A DNA stretch of 64,000 nucleotides, taken from the NCBI RefSeq assembly GCF_002154695.1, contig NZ_MTAV01000055.1, positions 1-64,000 of the forward strand, in the 5' to 3' direction. Below are positions 1 to 8,036 of the stretch, piece after piece (positions within the stretch are counted from its first letter, which is position 1; the number at the start of each line of letters is the position of its first letter). Origin of the DNA: Nostoc sp. T09. Lineage in GTDB: Bacteria; Cyanobacteriota; Cyanobacteriia; Cyanobacteriales; Nostocaceae. The position numbers and the translations under genes are program-made. The notes beneath the pieces are model-generated. The model did no database searches. It had not been told where the DNA came from and saw nothing but the letters and a program-made list of their open reading frames with translations.

Positions 1-30
1 TTGTCAGATTATTTCTTAATATTGCTTCTT

Positions 31-50
31 TCCCCTGTTCCCTGTTCCCT
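31..50. repeat. TGTTCCC heptamer repeat
   Basis: A short run of the heptamer TGTTCCC (ccctgttccctgttccct). The same heptamer occurs inside the dispersed elements at 3343-3448 and 27582-27674. The flanking sequence here is only weakly like those elements, so this may be a third, decayed copy. Heptameric short tandem repeats are typical of Nostocales genomes. Confidence 0.6.
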
Positions 51-96
51 CTTAAAGACTATGAATTTAGCATAACAAGTACGGTAGAGCCATTAT

Positions 97-1239
97 TTAT
101 TCTCTCAGGGTGTTTCTTAAGAAACCTACAAAATTCAAATCCCAATAAGAGTCAATATCTGGCAGATAAGCTCCAGTAGTAATACTAGTACCATTCATTA
201 ACCAAATGCCATTTTGACCTGTTGTTGAATTACGTAAAAGCAGATCTGACTTATCATCTCCATTAAAATCCACAATAGGACTTAGGCTCCAAGAAGAGTT
301 AAGGTCTGGTAGATAAGCTCCAGCAGTAATATTAGTACCATTCATCAGCCAAATCCCGCTTTTTCCTGTGGTTTCATTTCGCAAAAATATATCTGTTTGA
401 TTATCACCATTAAAATCTGCAATCGGAATTACATCCCAAGAAGAGTCAACGTCTGGTAGATAAGCTCCAGCAGTAATATTAGTACCATTCATTAACCAAA
501 TGGCATTCTTGCCCGTGCTTTCATTTCGCAAAAATATATCTGTCTTGTTATCGGCATTAAAATCTGCAACGGGAATTACATCCCAAGAATAATCAAGGTC
601 TGGTAGATAAGCTCCAGCAGTAATATTAGTACCATTCATTAACCAAACGCCAATTTTTCCTGCTTCTGAATTACGTAACAGAATGTCGGTCTTATTATCG
701 GCATTAAAATCGGCGGAAGGAATTACATCCCAAGAAGAGTCAACGTCTGGTAGATAAGCTCCAGCAGTAATATTAGTACCATTCATTAACCAAACGCCGA
801 TTTTTCCTGTTTCTGAATTACGTAACAAAATGTCAGTTTGATTATCGCCATTAAAATCGGCAGCAGGAATTATATCCCAAGAAGCATCAATATCTGGTAA
901 ATAAGCCCCAGCAGTAATATTAGTACCATTCATTAACCAAATGCCGATTTTTCCTGTTTCTGCATTACGTAAAAAAATGTCTGTCTTATTATCGCCATTA
1001 AAGTCTGCAACAGGAATTACGTCCCAAGAAGAATCAAGGTCTGGTAAATAAGCTCCAGCAGTAATATTAGTACCACTCATTAACCAAACGCCGATTTTTC
1101 CTGTTTCTGAATTATGCAAAAAAATGTCAGTTTGATTATCGCCGTTAAAATCAGGTATGAGTATTGAGTTATTAGTATACATATTTAGTTTAGTGTTTTT
1201 TCTGTAGCAAATTTCATCAAACAATATTTTACATAGCAT
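97..1239 (-). CDS. FG-GAP/VCBS-type repeat protein
   Basis: The 380-residue protein is almost entirely seven tandem copies of a 49-residue unit. Each unit opens with a calcium-binding-like DFNGDNxTDIFLRN segment, continues with TGKxGxWLMNGTNITAGAY and closes with a variable W-containing part. This is the FG-GAP/VCBS beta-propeller style, and seven blades would close one propeller. The units are nearly identical in DNA (147-bp period), which suggests recent duplication or gene conversion. There is no clear signal peptide, and the first 20 residues (rich in Cys and Lys) may not be translated: a second ATG at 1182 lies just before repeat 1. Such proteins are usually exported or surface-bound, but nothing here shows an export route. 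The partner or ligand is unknown. Confidence 0.75.
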   Translation of the reverse strand: MLCKILFDEICYRKNTKLNMYTNNSILIPDFNGDNQTDIFLHNSETGKIGVWLMSGTNITAGAYLPDLDSSWDVIPVADFNGDNKTDIFLRNAETGKIGIWLMNGTNITAGAYLPDIDASWDIIPAADFNGDNQTDILLRNSETGKIGVWLMNGTNITAGAYLPDVDSSWDVIPSADFNADNKTDILLRNSEAGKIGVWLMNGTNITAGAYLPDLDYSWDVIPVADFNADNKTDIFLRNESTGKNAIWLMNGTNITAGAYLPDVDSSWDVIPIADFNGDNQTDIFLRNETTGKSGIWLMNGTNITAGAYLPDLNSSWSLSPIVDFNGDDKSDLLLRNSTTGQNGIWLMNGTSITTGAYLPDIDSYWDLNFVGFLRNTLRE

Positions 1240-1383
1240 TTTTAATAGTTGAGTAAAGAACCTGTTTAATTAATAATTAGTAATATTACTTAAATTTTTA
1301 TAATCATTTTCCTACTCACGGAGCGCGTAAGCTAGACCAAGCAAATAGGCAATTGTATAGCCATAATTTGCGATAATCAGCAA

Positions 1384-3336
1384 ATGCGATTTTTTTCCAA
1401 GTTTTTTACTACCTTCATTGCAGTATTCTTACTGCCTATTCTCATGGTTTCTGCCCAAAATCCTACAGTTAATCCAGGAGAAAATCTTGTAACTGAAGGT
1501 ATCTCAGCGATACCGATATCACTGACAGAAACAGTAGACCGCTACACCCAATTTCGCTCAGCAGGTCTTGCTAGTTGGCATCCCAAACGCCGCGAAATGC
1601 TGATTGCGACGCGCTTTGGTGATGTACCCCAAGTACACTTAGTCAAATTTCCCCTGGGAAGTCGCAAGCAGTTGACGTTCTTCCCAGAACGAGTTGGCGG
1701 CGGAACTTTTCAACCCACCGAAGGCAAGTATTTTGTTTTTAGTAAAGATACTGGTGGTAATGAATTTAACCAAAATTACCGTTATGAGTTGGCAACAGGG
1801 GAGATAGCACTCCTAACTGATGGGAAGTCAAAAAACAGTCGTGGTGTGTGGTCGAATCGGGGAGATAGAATGATTTACACCTCCACCCGTCGCACAGGGA
1901 AAGATAATGATTATTACATTATCGACCCAAAAAATCCGAAAAGCGATCGCTTGTTAGCGCAGGTTGAAGGCGGCGGTTGGGGTACTTTGGATTGGTCACC
2001 AGACGACCGTCAATTGTTAGCACAGGAATATGTTTCGGCTAATGAAAGCTATCTTTGGTTAATTGATACTCAGTCAGGTGAGAAGAAACTAGTCACACCC
2101 AAGGGAGGTAAGGAAAAAGTCGCCTATTATAGTGGCGCATTTAGTAAAGATGGTAAGGGTTTGTATGCCATCACTGACCGCGACTTTGAATTTTCCCGAT
2201 TGGCATACATTGACTTAGCGACATTACAGCACACCTATCTCACCAGTAACATTCCTTGGAATGTGGAAGACTTCGACCTTTCTTATGATGGTAAACACAT
2301 TGCTTTTGTTACCAATGAAGACGGGGCTGGTGTGCTGCATCTTTTGGAGACAGCCACAGGTAAAGAAAAGCCACTGCCAAAGTTACCAGTAGGAGATATA
2401 TATGGTGTTAATTGGCATCGCAATAACCAAGATTTAGGCTTTACCTTAGTTTCGGCGCGAACAACTGCCGATGTTTACTCCTTAAATATCCTCAGCAACA
2501 AAATCGAACGCTGGACAGAAAGCGAAACAGGCGGCTTAAATACAGAGAATTTCCCCGAAGCCCAACTAGTACGCTGGAAGAGTTTCGATGATAAAACCAT
2601 CTCCGGCTTTTTGTATCGTCCTCCTGCCAAATTCAAAGGTAAGCGCCCAGTAATTATTGATATTCATGGGGGGCCAGAAAGCCAGTTTCGTCCATCATTT
2701 TTAGGACGGATTAATTATTACCTCAACGAATTGGGTGTGGCGATCCTGTTTCCCAACGTCAGGGGTTCGAGTGGTTACGGCAAAAATTTCTTAAAGTTGG
2801 ACAACGGCTATCAACGAGAAGACTCTGTTAAGGATATCGGCGCATTATTAGACTGGATTGCTACCCAACCAGACTTAGATAAAGACCGGATTTTAGTCAC
2901 AGGGGGAAGCTATGGTGGCTATATGTCCTTGGCAGTTGCGACTAAATATGGCGATCGCATTCGTGCTTCTATAGATATAGTTGGCATTTCTAACTTCGTC
3001 ACTTTCTTAGAAAAAACCGAAAGTTATCGCCGAGATTTACGACGAGTAGAATACGGCGACGAACGCGACCCCAAAATGCGAGAATTCTTGTTGAAGATTT
3101 CACCTGTGAATAATGCCACTAGCATCAAGAAACCGCTATTCGTGATTCACGGCAAAAATGACCCCCGCGTTCCCCTTAATGAAGCTGAACAAATTGTGGC
3201 AACAGTGAAAAATAATCAAGTGCCAGTTTGGTATTTGATGGCAAAGGATGAAGGGCACGGGTTTAGTAAGAAGAAAAATATTGACTACCAATTCTATGCA
3301 ACGGTGATGTTTGTCAAAGAATTTTTATTGAATTAG
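1384..3336 (+). CDS. secreted S9-family peptidase (prolyl oligopeptidase fold)
   Basis: A 650-residue serine peptidase with an N-terminal signal peptide (positively charged start, hydrophobic core, cleavage probably after VSAQ near residue 25), so it should act in the periplasm. Residues about 50-390 carry PD40/WD40-like beta-propeller repeats (for example GVWSNRGDRMIYTS). The last 250 residues are an alpha/beta hydrolase. The visible catalytic triad is Ser509 in GGSYGGYMS, Asp593 in HGKNDPRVP and His625 in DEGHGFSKK. This is the dipeptidyl-peptidase/acylaminoacyl-peptidase-like branch of S9, which cleaves short peptides. The gene stands alone, and a dispersed repeat begins a few bases after its stop. 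A second, unrelated S9 enzyme lies at 60300-62372. The start ATG is supported by the signal peptide. Confidence 0.9.
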   Translation: MRFFSKFFTTFIAVFLLPILMVSAQNPTVNPGENLVTEGISAIPISLTETVDRYTQFRSAGLASWHPKRREMLIATRFGDVPQVHLVKFPLGSRKQLTFFPERVGGGTFQPTEGKYFVFSKDTGGNEFNQNYRYELATGEIALLTDGKSKNSRGVWSNRGDRMIYTSTRRTGKDNDYYIIDPKNPKSDRLLAQVEGGGWGTLDWSPDDRQLLAQEYVSANESYLWLIDTQSGEKKLVTPKGGKEKVAYYSGAFSKDGKGLYAITDRDFEFSRLAYIDLATLQHTYLTSNIPWNVEDFDLSYDGKHIAFVTNEDGAGVLHLLETATGKEKPLPKLPVGDIYGVNWHRNNQDLGFTLVSARTTADVYSLNILSNKIERWTESETGGLNTENFPEAQLVRWKSFDDKTISGFLYRPPAKFKGKRPVIIDIHGGPESQFRPSFLGRINYYLNELGVAILFPNVRGSSGYGKNFLKLDNGYQREDSVKDIGALLDWIATQPDLDKDRILVTGGSYGGYMSLAVATKYGDRIRASIDIVGISNFVTFLEKTESYRRDLRRVEYGDERDPKMREFLLKISPVNNATSIKKPLFVIHGKNDPRVPLNEAEQIVATVKNNQVPVWYLMAKDEGHGFSKKKNIDYQFYATVMFVKEFLLN

Positions 3337-3342
3337 TCAATA

Positions 3343-3448
3343 TAAGTAGTTGCACAAATTTAAATTCAATGGTGGAGAGAGGGAACAGGGAACAGGAAAC
3401 GGGGAACAGTGAAAAAAGTTGTGTAATTAATTCTGTGTGACTACTTAA
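3343..3448 (+). repeat. MITE-like dispersed element, copy A
   Basis: About 106 bp with imperfect inverted ends (TAAGTAGTTGCACA at the left; its counterpart read inward from the right is TTAAGTAGTCACACA) and a central run of GGGAACA heptamers. A second copy lies in the opposite orientation at 27582-27674. Both copies sit immediately after stop codons. No coding capacity was seen. It could be a miniature mobile element, a transcription terminator, or both. Confidence 0.6.
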
Positions 3449-3457
3449 ACAGTTTTC

Positions 3458-3515
3458 TCATACACCCAACAATAGCCCCAAGCTTCCAGCTTGTGGGCTA
3501 TTGTTGGGTGTATGA
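3458..3515. repeat. 58-bp near-perfect palindrome
   Basis: Twenty-one outer base pairs are perfect (arms begin TCATACACCCAACAATAGCC), then a single unpaired T, then an inner six-pair stem CAAGCT/AGCTTG closed by TCC. It lies about 120 bp after the S9 peptidase stop. No T-run follows on either strand, so a classical intrinsic terminator is not obvious. A repetitive extragenic palindrome or a small structured RNA are alternatives. Confidence 0.7.
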
Positions 3516-3581
3516 AGGCAAAAATATCGCGATCGCGAGTGCAAGAATTACTGATATGAGTTAGCAAACAAGTAAATTGAG

Positions 3582-3854
3582 AATGAGATTTGCCGATTGC
3601 TTGCGGAAAACACCAAAATGAGTGCGTGATTTACCGAAATGAGTAAGCGTTAAGGCATTTTGAGTAAGCAATATGCTATTTTGCTTGCGGAAAACACTAA
3701 AATGAGTGCGTGATTTACTAAAATGAGTAGGCGTTAAGGCATTTTGAGTAGACGTTAAGGCATTTTACTTGCGGAAAACACCAAAATGAGAAGGTGTTAA
3801 GGCATTTTATGAACTCGTTAAAACATTTCAAGTAAGTGAAATGCCATTTCAAGA
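3582..3854. repeat. degenerate 21-bp tandem array, about 13 units
   Basis: The spacer upstream of the EACC1/caspase genes holds about thirteen degenerate units of exactly 21 bp. Typical unit cores are AAAACACCAAAATGAGT, GTTAAGGCATTTTGAGT and AATATGCTATTTTGCTT. A higher-order period of four units (84 bp) is visible between about 3603 and 3770. Arrays with the same 21-bp period, but different cores, occur at 22418-22627 and 39352-39435. The remaining spacer up to 4181 is AT-rich and shows no gene. Function unknown. Confidence 0.8.
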
Positions 3855-4181
3855 ACTTAATTAAGCAAAATATTAAAGTAATAGACCATTTTTGCTGATT
3901 TAAATAAATTTAATGTATTTTTCGATGTAGTGAGCAGTTATAGCGATCGCCGTTTGGTTAGGTGATGGCTTTGGCTTACTCCTTTTACTGCCGAGTTTGG
4001 GTCAAACTATGATGTGCAGTCATGGTTCAGGTCAGACTTGTAATCAAAAAGACAAATATATATTTTATGAAGATTTGTACTAGTGTTAGTTGTGTTAATT
4101 AGAGCATGAGGTTTTTACTGGTATAACTGAAAGAATTGTCAGTAATTAAAAAAAACTAACTAAACCTTTATTCAGTGCAGT

Positions 4182-4559
4182 ATGACCGCAAACTCTAGTA
4201 TTAAGTTTACGATTGCCTTCAATGACCCTGGCTTAGATGCGGAAGAACAAGACGAGCAGGTTCAAAGGCTAATTACTGAACTCAAGCAAATTGACGAAGT
4301 AGATACAGTTGGTCGTGTTCTCGATCTCAATCCACCAGAAGGAAACAAAGCATTAGGCGGATTTCTAGCAGGTTTGTTAATGGCTGAGGTGAATGCAGCC
4401 AATGCAAAAAAGTTGATGGGATTTTTGGGCGATCGCCTTGGTGGTAAACCTATTGAACTAGCGGTGGAAGCCAACGGCAAAAAACTTACGGTGAAAGCCC
4501 ACAGCCGAGAAGAACTCGAAGCAGCCATCAAAGCAGCCCAAGATTTTATCTCAGCATAG
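4182..4559 (+). CDS. EACC1-like effector-associated protein
   Basis: A 125-residue soluble protein resembling the effector-associated constant component EACC1, described from cyanobacterial and other conflict systems beside caspase-like or other effectors. What can be seen: an N-terminal strand-rich start (IKFTIAFNDPGLDAEEQ), a helix, the strand DEVDTVGRVLDLNPPEGNKA, a small-residue helix GGFLAGLLMAEVNAANAKKL, then strand-turn-strand ELAVEANGKKLTVKAHSREE and a last helix. That is an alpha/beta fold with no recognisable active site. Its stop lies 10 bp before the caspase gene on the same strand, so the two are almost surely co-transcribed. In the published systems EACC1 is thought to be a regulatory or adaptor part; its molecular role is unproven. 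Family assignment is by pattern recognition only. Confidence 0.75.
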   Translation: MTANSSIKFTIAFNDPGLDAEEQDEQVQRLITELKQIDEVDTVGRVLDLNPPEGNKALGGFLAGLLMAEVNAANAKKLMGFLGDRLGGKPIELAVEANGKKLTVKAHSREELEAAIKAAQDFISA

Positions 4560-4569
4560 GCAAGAAAAC

Positions 4570-6246
4570 ATGGTAAAGGTAGCATTGCTGATTGGGGTCA
4601 GTGAATATGAGCCTGGGCTGAATCCCTTACCTGCGGCTGTTAAAGATATTGAGGCGCTGCAACGGGTGTTGAAAGATCCAGAGATGGGGGGATTTGATGA
4701 GGTAAAAGCGCTTCCTAATCCTGACCGACAGACAATGGAATCTGAGATTGAAACCTTGTTTTCTAGTCGCGCCAAAGACGATCTGGTGTTACTATTTTTC
4801 TCTGGACACGGTATCAAAGATGATAGTAGCAAGCTGTATTTTGCGACTCGCACCACTCGTAAAAATCCCAAAGGAGAGTTGATACGGTCAACCGCTGTAG
4901 CCACCAACTTTGTCCATGAAGTCATGAACAATAGCCGAGCCAAACGGCAGACAATTATCTTGGACTGTTGCTTTAGCGGAGCGTTTGATCCGGCATTACA
5001 AGCTAAAGATGATGGCTCGGTTGACTTGCAGAGCCTGGGGGCTGAGGGGCGGGTGGTACTTACTTCTTCTAGTTCAACCCAGTATTCTTTTGAGCAGCAG
5101 GGTTCGGACTTATCGATTTACACCCGATATCTAGTTGAGGGGATTGAAACAGGAGCAGGCGATCGCAATGAGGATGGATTTGTTTCAGTGCTGGAATTGC
5201 ATGAGTATGCTGCCAGCAAAGTGCAGGAAACTGCCCCCAATATGACCCCGAAGATTATTGTTCTTAAAGATAAGGGGTTTGAAATTGTTCTATCCAAGGC
5301 ACGAGTTACTAACCCTAAGCTGAGATATCGGAAAGCCGCTTCACGTTATGCAAATGCCGGAACAATTCGACCATCGGGTAGGGCTATTCTGAATACACTG
5401 AAGCAGCAATTAGGCTTAACCTCTGAAGAAGCCAGTGAAATTGAGGCTGAGGTATTACGCCCTTATCAGGAGCGATTAGCAAATTTACAAACCTATCGAG
5501 AAGCTTTAATTGCAGAGGCAGAGCATGAATATCCTCTAAGAGAGGAAGCCTGTGAAGAAATGAATAGGCTTCAAGAGATTCTGGGGTTAAGGGACGCTGA
5601 TATTTTGCCAATTCAGCAAGAACTTGAGGTGCAGTTTGCCCAGAAGTTAGATTTATACCAACAGAAATTAACTCAATACAAGCAGCTATTAACACAAGCA
5701 ATTCAACGAAAATTTCCTCTAAACCAGCAAGATAGTCAAAACTTAGAGAATTGGCAGAAGTCTCTAAGACTAAGAGAAGAAGATATTACTCATGTTGAAC
5801 AACCTCTTCTTAAGGAGGCACAAATCAGATATCAGGAAAAGTTGAGACAAGAAGCAGAGCAACAAAGGCAGGAGAAGGAACAAGTTGAGCAACAGCCTCA
5901 CGTAGAATCTCAAGAGACAGGGCGATCTCAATTGCTTGGTGAAACGCAGCAGTTTGAGTTTTCAGATCAAATCGGAATCATTGATGGGAATAATCAAGTT
6001 AAAAATACTACGACTATGACTAATGGATTACCTGATCGTAAACGCCGTAGGCTAGAGCAAGAACGGGATTCATTGCAGCAACAATATGAACTTGCGAGTG
6101 AAAAACTCAGTCGATTGCGTCAGGCTCTTGCTCTTGAAGTTGATCCCTCAACAAAATTGAAATTGGAGAAGCAAAGAGAACAAGCTCAAATAGACCTAAA
6201 TCAGATTGATGAGCAGCTTGAACAAGTTGAGCAACTGTTAGGTTAA
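4570..6246 (+). CDS. caspase-family (C14) protease with coiled-coil tail
   Basis: A 558-residue protein. Residues 1 to about 240 form a caspase/metacaspase-like domain with a catalytic dyad visible as His80 (FFSGHG) and Cys134 (LDCCFSGAF). A long helical region (about 265-440) contains three related modules with the pattern LxLxxxDxxxxExxLxxxxxxKLxxYxxxLxxAI, seen in other cyanobacterial signalling proteins. A short QIGIIDGNNQVKN linker follows. The last 70 residues are a coiled coil starting RKRRRLEQERDSLQQQYELA. That final segment is clearly related to the N-terminus of the next gene's product and resembles the effector-associated (EAD) adaptor domains; EAD9 is my guess. Family members cleave after basic or acidic residues and often act in regulated death or defence. 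The gene sits between EACC1 and a membrane partner. Confidence 0.88.
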   Translation: MVKVALLIGVSEYEPGLNPLPAAVKDIEALQRVLKDPEMGGFDEVKALPNPDRQTMESEIETLFSSRAKDDLVLLFFSGHGIKDDSSKLYFATRTTRKNPKGELIRSTAVATNFVHEVMNNSRAKRQTIILDCCFSGAFDPALQAKDDGSVDLQSLGAEGRVVLTSSSSTQYSFEQQGSDLSIYTRYLVEGIETGAGDRNEDGFVSVLELHEYAASKVQETAPNMTPKIIVLKDKGFEIVLSKARVTNPKLRYRKAASRYANAGTIRPSGRAILNTLKQQLGLTSEEASEIEAEVLRPYQERLANLQTYREALIAEAEHEYPLREEACEEMNRLQEILGLRDADILPIQQELEVQFAQKLDLYQQKLTQYKQLLTQAIQRKFPLNQQDSQNLENWQKSLRLREEDITHVEQPLLKEAQIRYQEKLRQEAEQQRQEKEQVEQQPHVESQETGRSQLLGETQQFEFSDQIGIIDGNNQVKNTTTMTNGLPDRKRRRLEQERDSLQQQYELASEKLSRLRQALALEVDPSTKLKLEKQREQAQIDLNQIDEQLEQVEQLLG

Positions 6247-6282
6247 GGTAGTCTTAAAATTTAGCTGCCGGAGAAGTAATTA

Positions 6283-6798
6283 ATGTCATCTAAGCGACGT
6301 TTGCAGGTTATATATGAAAGCAAACAGCAAGAATGGGAAACAGTTCATGAACGGTTGAGTTCTCTCCGTCAGAGTAGAACTATTGAAACAGATCCTGAAA
6401 ACCAATTCAAGCTTGATCGTCGAATCAAAGTAATTGAGCAAGAGTTAAAAGTTATTCAAGATGAACTCAATCAAATTGAGCATCAACTCGGCCTGTTGGG
6501 AAGTAGTCAAGATAAATATACACCTGAACAAGTTAAACAAACTTCTTTTGCCCAACAGCAGAGACGAGAAAGGTCTGATTTCGGAGCATATCAATCATCT
6601 TATACTTCCAAGCCAACAACATCATCTAAACGCAGGATTCTTGCTGGGTTCCTCATTATGACTGGAATTGGCTTGATAGGTTTTGCAGCTTATGTTCTCT
6701 TTGTTGATTACAACCGCGTTTCATTACCACAAAATGTAGCAGCATTCTATGGTTCACTAGGACTGCTTATTGGAGGGATTGGAGTATATCTTTGGTAA
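6283..6798 (+). CDS. coiled-coil adaptor with two transmembrane helices
   Basis: A 171-residue protein starting 36 bp after the caspase stop on the same strand. Residues 3-72 form a coiled coil (SKRRLQVIYESKQQEWETVH, then SLRQSRTIETDPENQFKLD) that matches the caspase tail in length, in the SLRQ/RLRQ and E-x-DP-x2-x-KL signature and in the closing QIEHQLG/QVEQLLG. A polar linker (75-120) follows. Two hydrophobic helices close the protein: about 124-145 (AGFLIMTGIGLIGFAAYVLF) and 152-171 (ending GLLIGGIGVYLW). A homotypic coiled coil in both proteins suggests that this one tethers the protease at the membrane, or is itself a membrane-disrupting effector. I know no named family for the whole protein. 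Confidence 0.8.
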   Translation: MSSKRRLQVIYESKQQEWETVHERLSSLRQSRTIETDPENQFKLDRRIKVIEQELKVIQDELNQIEHQLGLLGSSQDKYTPEQVKQTSFAQQQRRERSDFGAYQSSYTSKPTTSSKRRILAGFLIMTGIGLIGFAAYVLFVDYNRVSLPQNVAAFYGSLGLLIGGIGVYLW

Positions 6799-7044
6799 AA
6801 ATAACTTTTGGTAAAATTATTAACGGTAAGCTACGCTAACGCATTCCATCCTTATTAAAGTCGAAGTCGCAAAGCGATCGCCAAATTGCAATAACTTTAA
6901 TTTTGAGGCTAGCGCTCGCCTCCAACTGCTGACAAATGTAATATTGGGTGAGACTGCTTTTTCAATTTTCAAAAAGGTAGTTTTGTATTTTCTCCTAACC
7001 TGCTAGTCTGATTCAGAGCTATGTGGTTATGAGGTATACAAATC

Positions 7045-7206
7045 TTGCCAACTGCTGAACAAGGCATCAGGTGTGTCATACTATGCCAAGCTTTGACGTA
7101 TACATTTACCTCTATTTTCATTGTCCGTCTTGATGAACAAACAGGTAATGTGTTTATTTTGGCAGGCGATAACATAGAAATAGAAATCTATCGCAATGGT
7201 CTTTAG
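7045..7206 (+). CDS. small DUF6888-like protein (TTG start)
   Basis: A 53-residue frame with a TTG start: it begins MPTAEQGIRCVILCQALT and ends with VRLDEQTGNVFILAGDNIEI and then EIYRNGL. This matches the pattern I recall for the short cyanobacterial family DUF6888 (N-terminal PTxEQ, central LCQxLT, C-terminal DExTGxVxILAG). A GAGG sequence lies 10 bp upstream of the TTG. The stop is 11 bp before the next gene's ATG, the usual partner arrangement with DUF6887. Function unknown. The non-ATG start and small size make it easy to miss. Confidence 0.65.
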   Translation: MPTAEQGIRCVILCQALTYTFTSIFIVRLDEQTGNVFILAGDNIEIEIYRNGL

Positions 7207-7217
7207 AGGTTCTTGTG

Positions 7218-7427
7218 ATGAAGCCTGACTTTAGTAGCATGACAAAAACTGAGTTAAGAGCTTTCGTCATTGCTCACCCCGACAACAAAGCAGCGTTTCG
7301 TGCCTTTGTTGACCGCTTTACTTCTGAAGCATCTCCAGAGACTTTTGACATCCCAAAATCGAATAGTGAGATTGAGGAAGTTGAAATCTTGATTAGAAAA
7401 AAGTTAGAACAACTAAAGACGAGCTGA
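7218..7427 (+). CDS. small DUF6887-like protein
   Basis: A 69-residue acidic protein starting MKPDFSSMTKTELRAFVIAH and ending with a charged helix EEVEILIRKKLEQLK. The opening resembles DUF6887, commonly encoded directly after a DUF6888 gene in Nostocales, as here. The ATG at 7218 is preferred over the adjacent GTG at 7215 because AGAGG lies 8 bp before it. The paired small genes look like a two-component module, but no toxin or antitoxin activity can be inferred. Confidence 0.65.
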   Translation: MKPDFSSMTKTELRAFVIAHPDNKAAFRAFVDRFTSEASPETFDIPKSNSEIEEVEILIRKKLEQLKTS

Positions 7428-7451
7428 TTAAATTGTTTTGGGATTGCAGTA

Positions 7452-7490
7452 GGCAATGCCCACCAAAACCCGGATACTGTGGGCATTGCC
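7452..7490. terminator. inverted repeat between convergent genes
   Basis: The arms GGCAATGCCCAC (7452-7463) and GTGGGCATTGCC (7479-7490) are perfect complements around a 15-bp loop. They lie between the DUF6887-like gene (+) and the GNAT gene (-), so a bidirectional terminator is possible. The core GGGCATTGCCCAC recurs near 8171, so it may simply be a dispersed repeat. No clear T-tract follows. Confidence 0.45.
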
Positions 7491-7565
7491 CACCCTACAG
7501 ATACTTAGATTTTTTCACAAATCAAATATGAGTCTTATAGCATTAACAAGATTATTGGCAATCAA

Positions 7566-8036
7566 TTAGCTAGAAATTAAAAACTTCTCCATTACATAAT
7601 TAACAAAAACTTCTCCTCTACGTTCCACCTGTTGTTCAGTGATGATGGAAAACCCCATGTGCAAGAAAAAAGGCTTGGCGGTAATACTTGCTTCAACGTA
7701 TAAGCGATTAATTCCTAATTCATCAGCTTTTGCTTCAATTGCAGAATAAATCTTACTACCAACACCCATCCGCAGGTAATTTTTATGGCAGTAGAAGCAG
7801 TCTATATGTCCGTTTAACTCTAACTCGCCAAAACCTGCAATCACACCTCGATCATCAGCAACGTAGGTGAATCTTTCTGAACAGACTTTTGCCCAGTTTC
7901 TAAAATCAATATTATCTGGTGCCCAAGCTTTAACTTGATTGTTTGAGTAGTCAGAAATATTAATTTCACGTACTGTTTCGTGGAATAATTGCGCTATTTG
8001 CTCCGCATCTTGCTGTTGAAATAATCGTATTTTCAT
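7566..8036 (-). CDS. GNAT-family N-acetyltransferase
   Basis: A 156-residue protein with the full GNAT plan. An N-terminal strand and helix (MKIRLFQQQDAEQIAQLFHE) come first, then the substrate region, a central strand VIAGFGELELNG, the acetyl-CoA pyrophosphate loop RMGVGSKIY near residue 92, and a terminal GFSIITEQQVERRGEVF. The RxGxGS motif is the motif-A signature for acetyl-CoA binding. The substrate cannot be predicted; the sequence is of the YafP/ElaA-like size and organisation. The gene stands alone, convergent with the DUF6887-like gene. Confidence 0.88.
   Translation of the reverse strand: MKIRLFQQQDAEQIAQLFHETVREINISDYSNNQVKAWAPDNIDFRNWAKVCSERFTYVADDRGVIAGFGELELNGHIDCFYCHKNYLRMGVGSKIYSAIEAKADELGINRLYVEASITAKPFFLHMGFSIITEQQVERRGEVFVNYVMEKFLISS

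Noticed and set aside
4551-4943. Antisense frame over the caspase gene start, and a second at 4262-4585 over EACC1
   Set aside because: Low-complexity shadows of well-supported plus-strand genes; no homology pattern.
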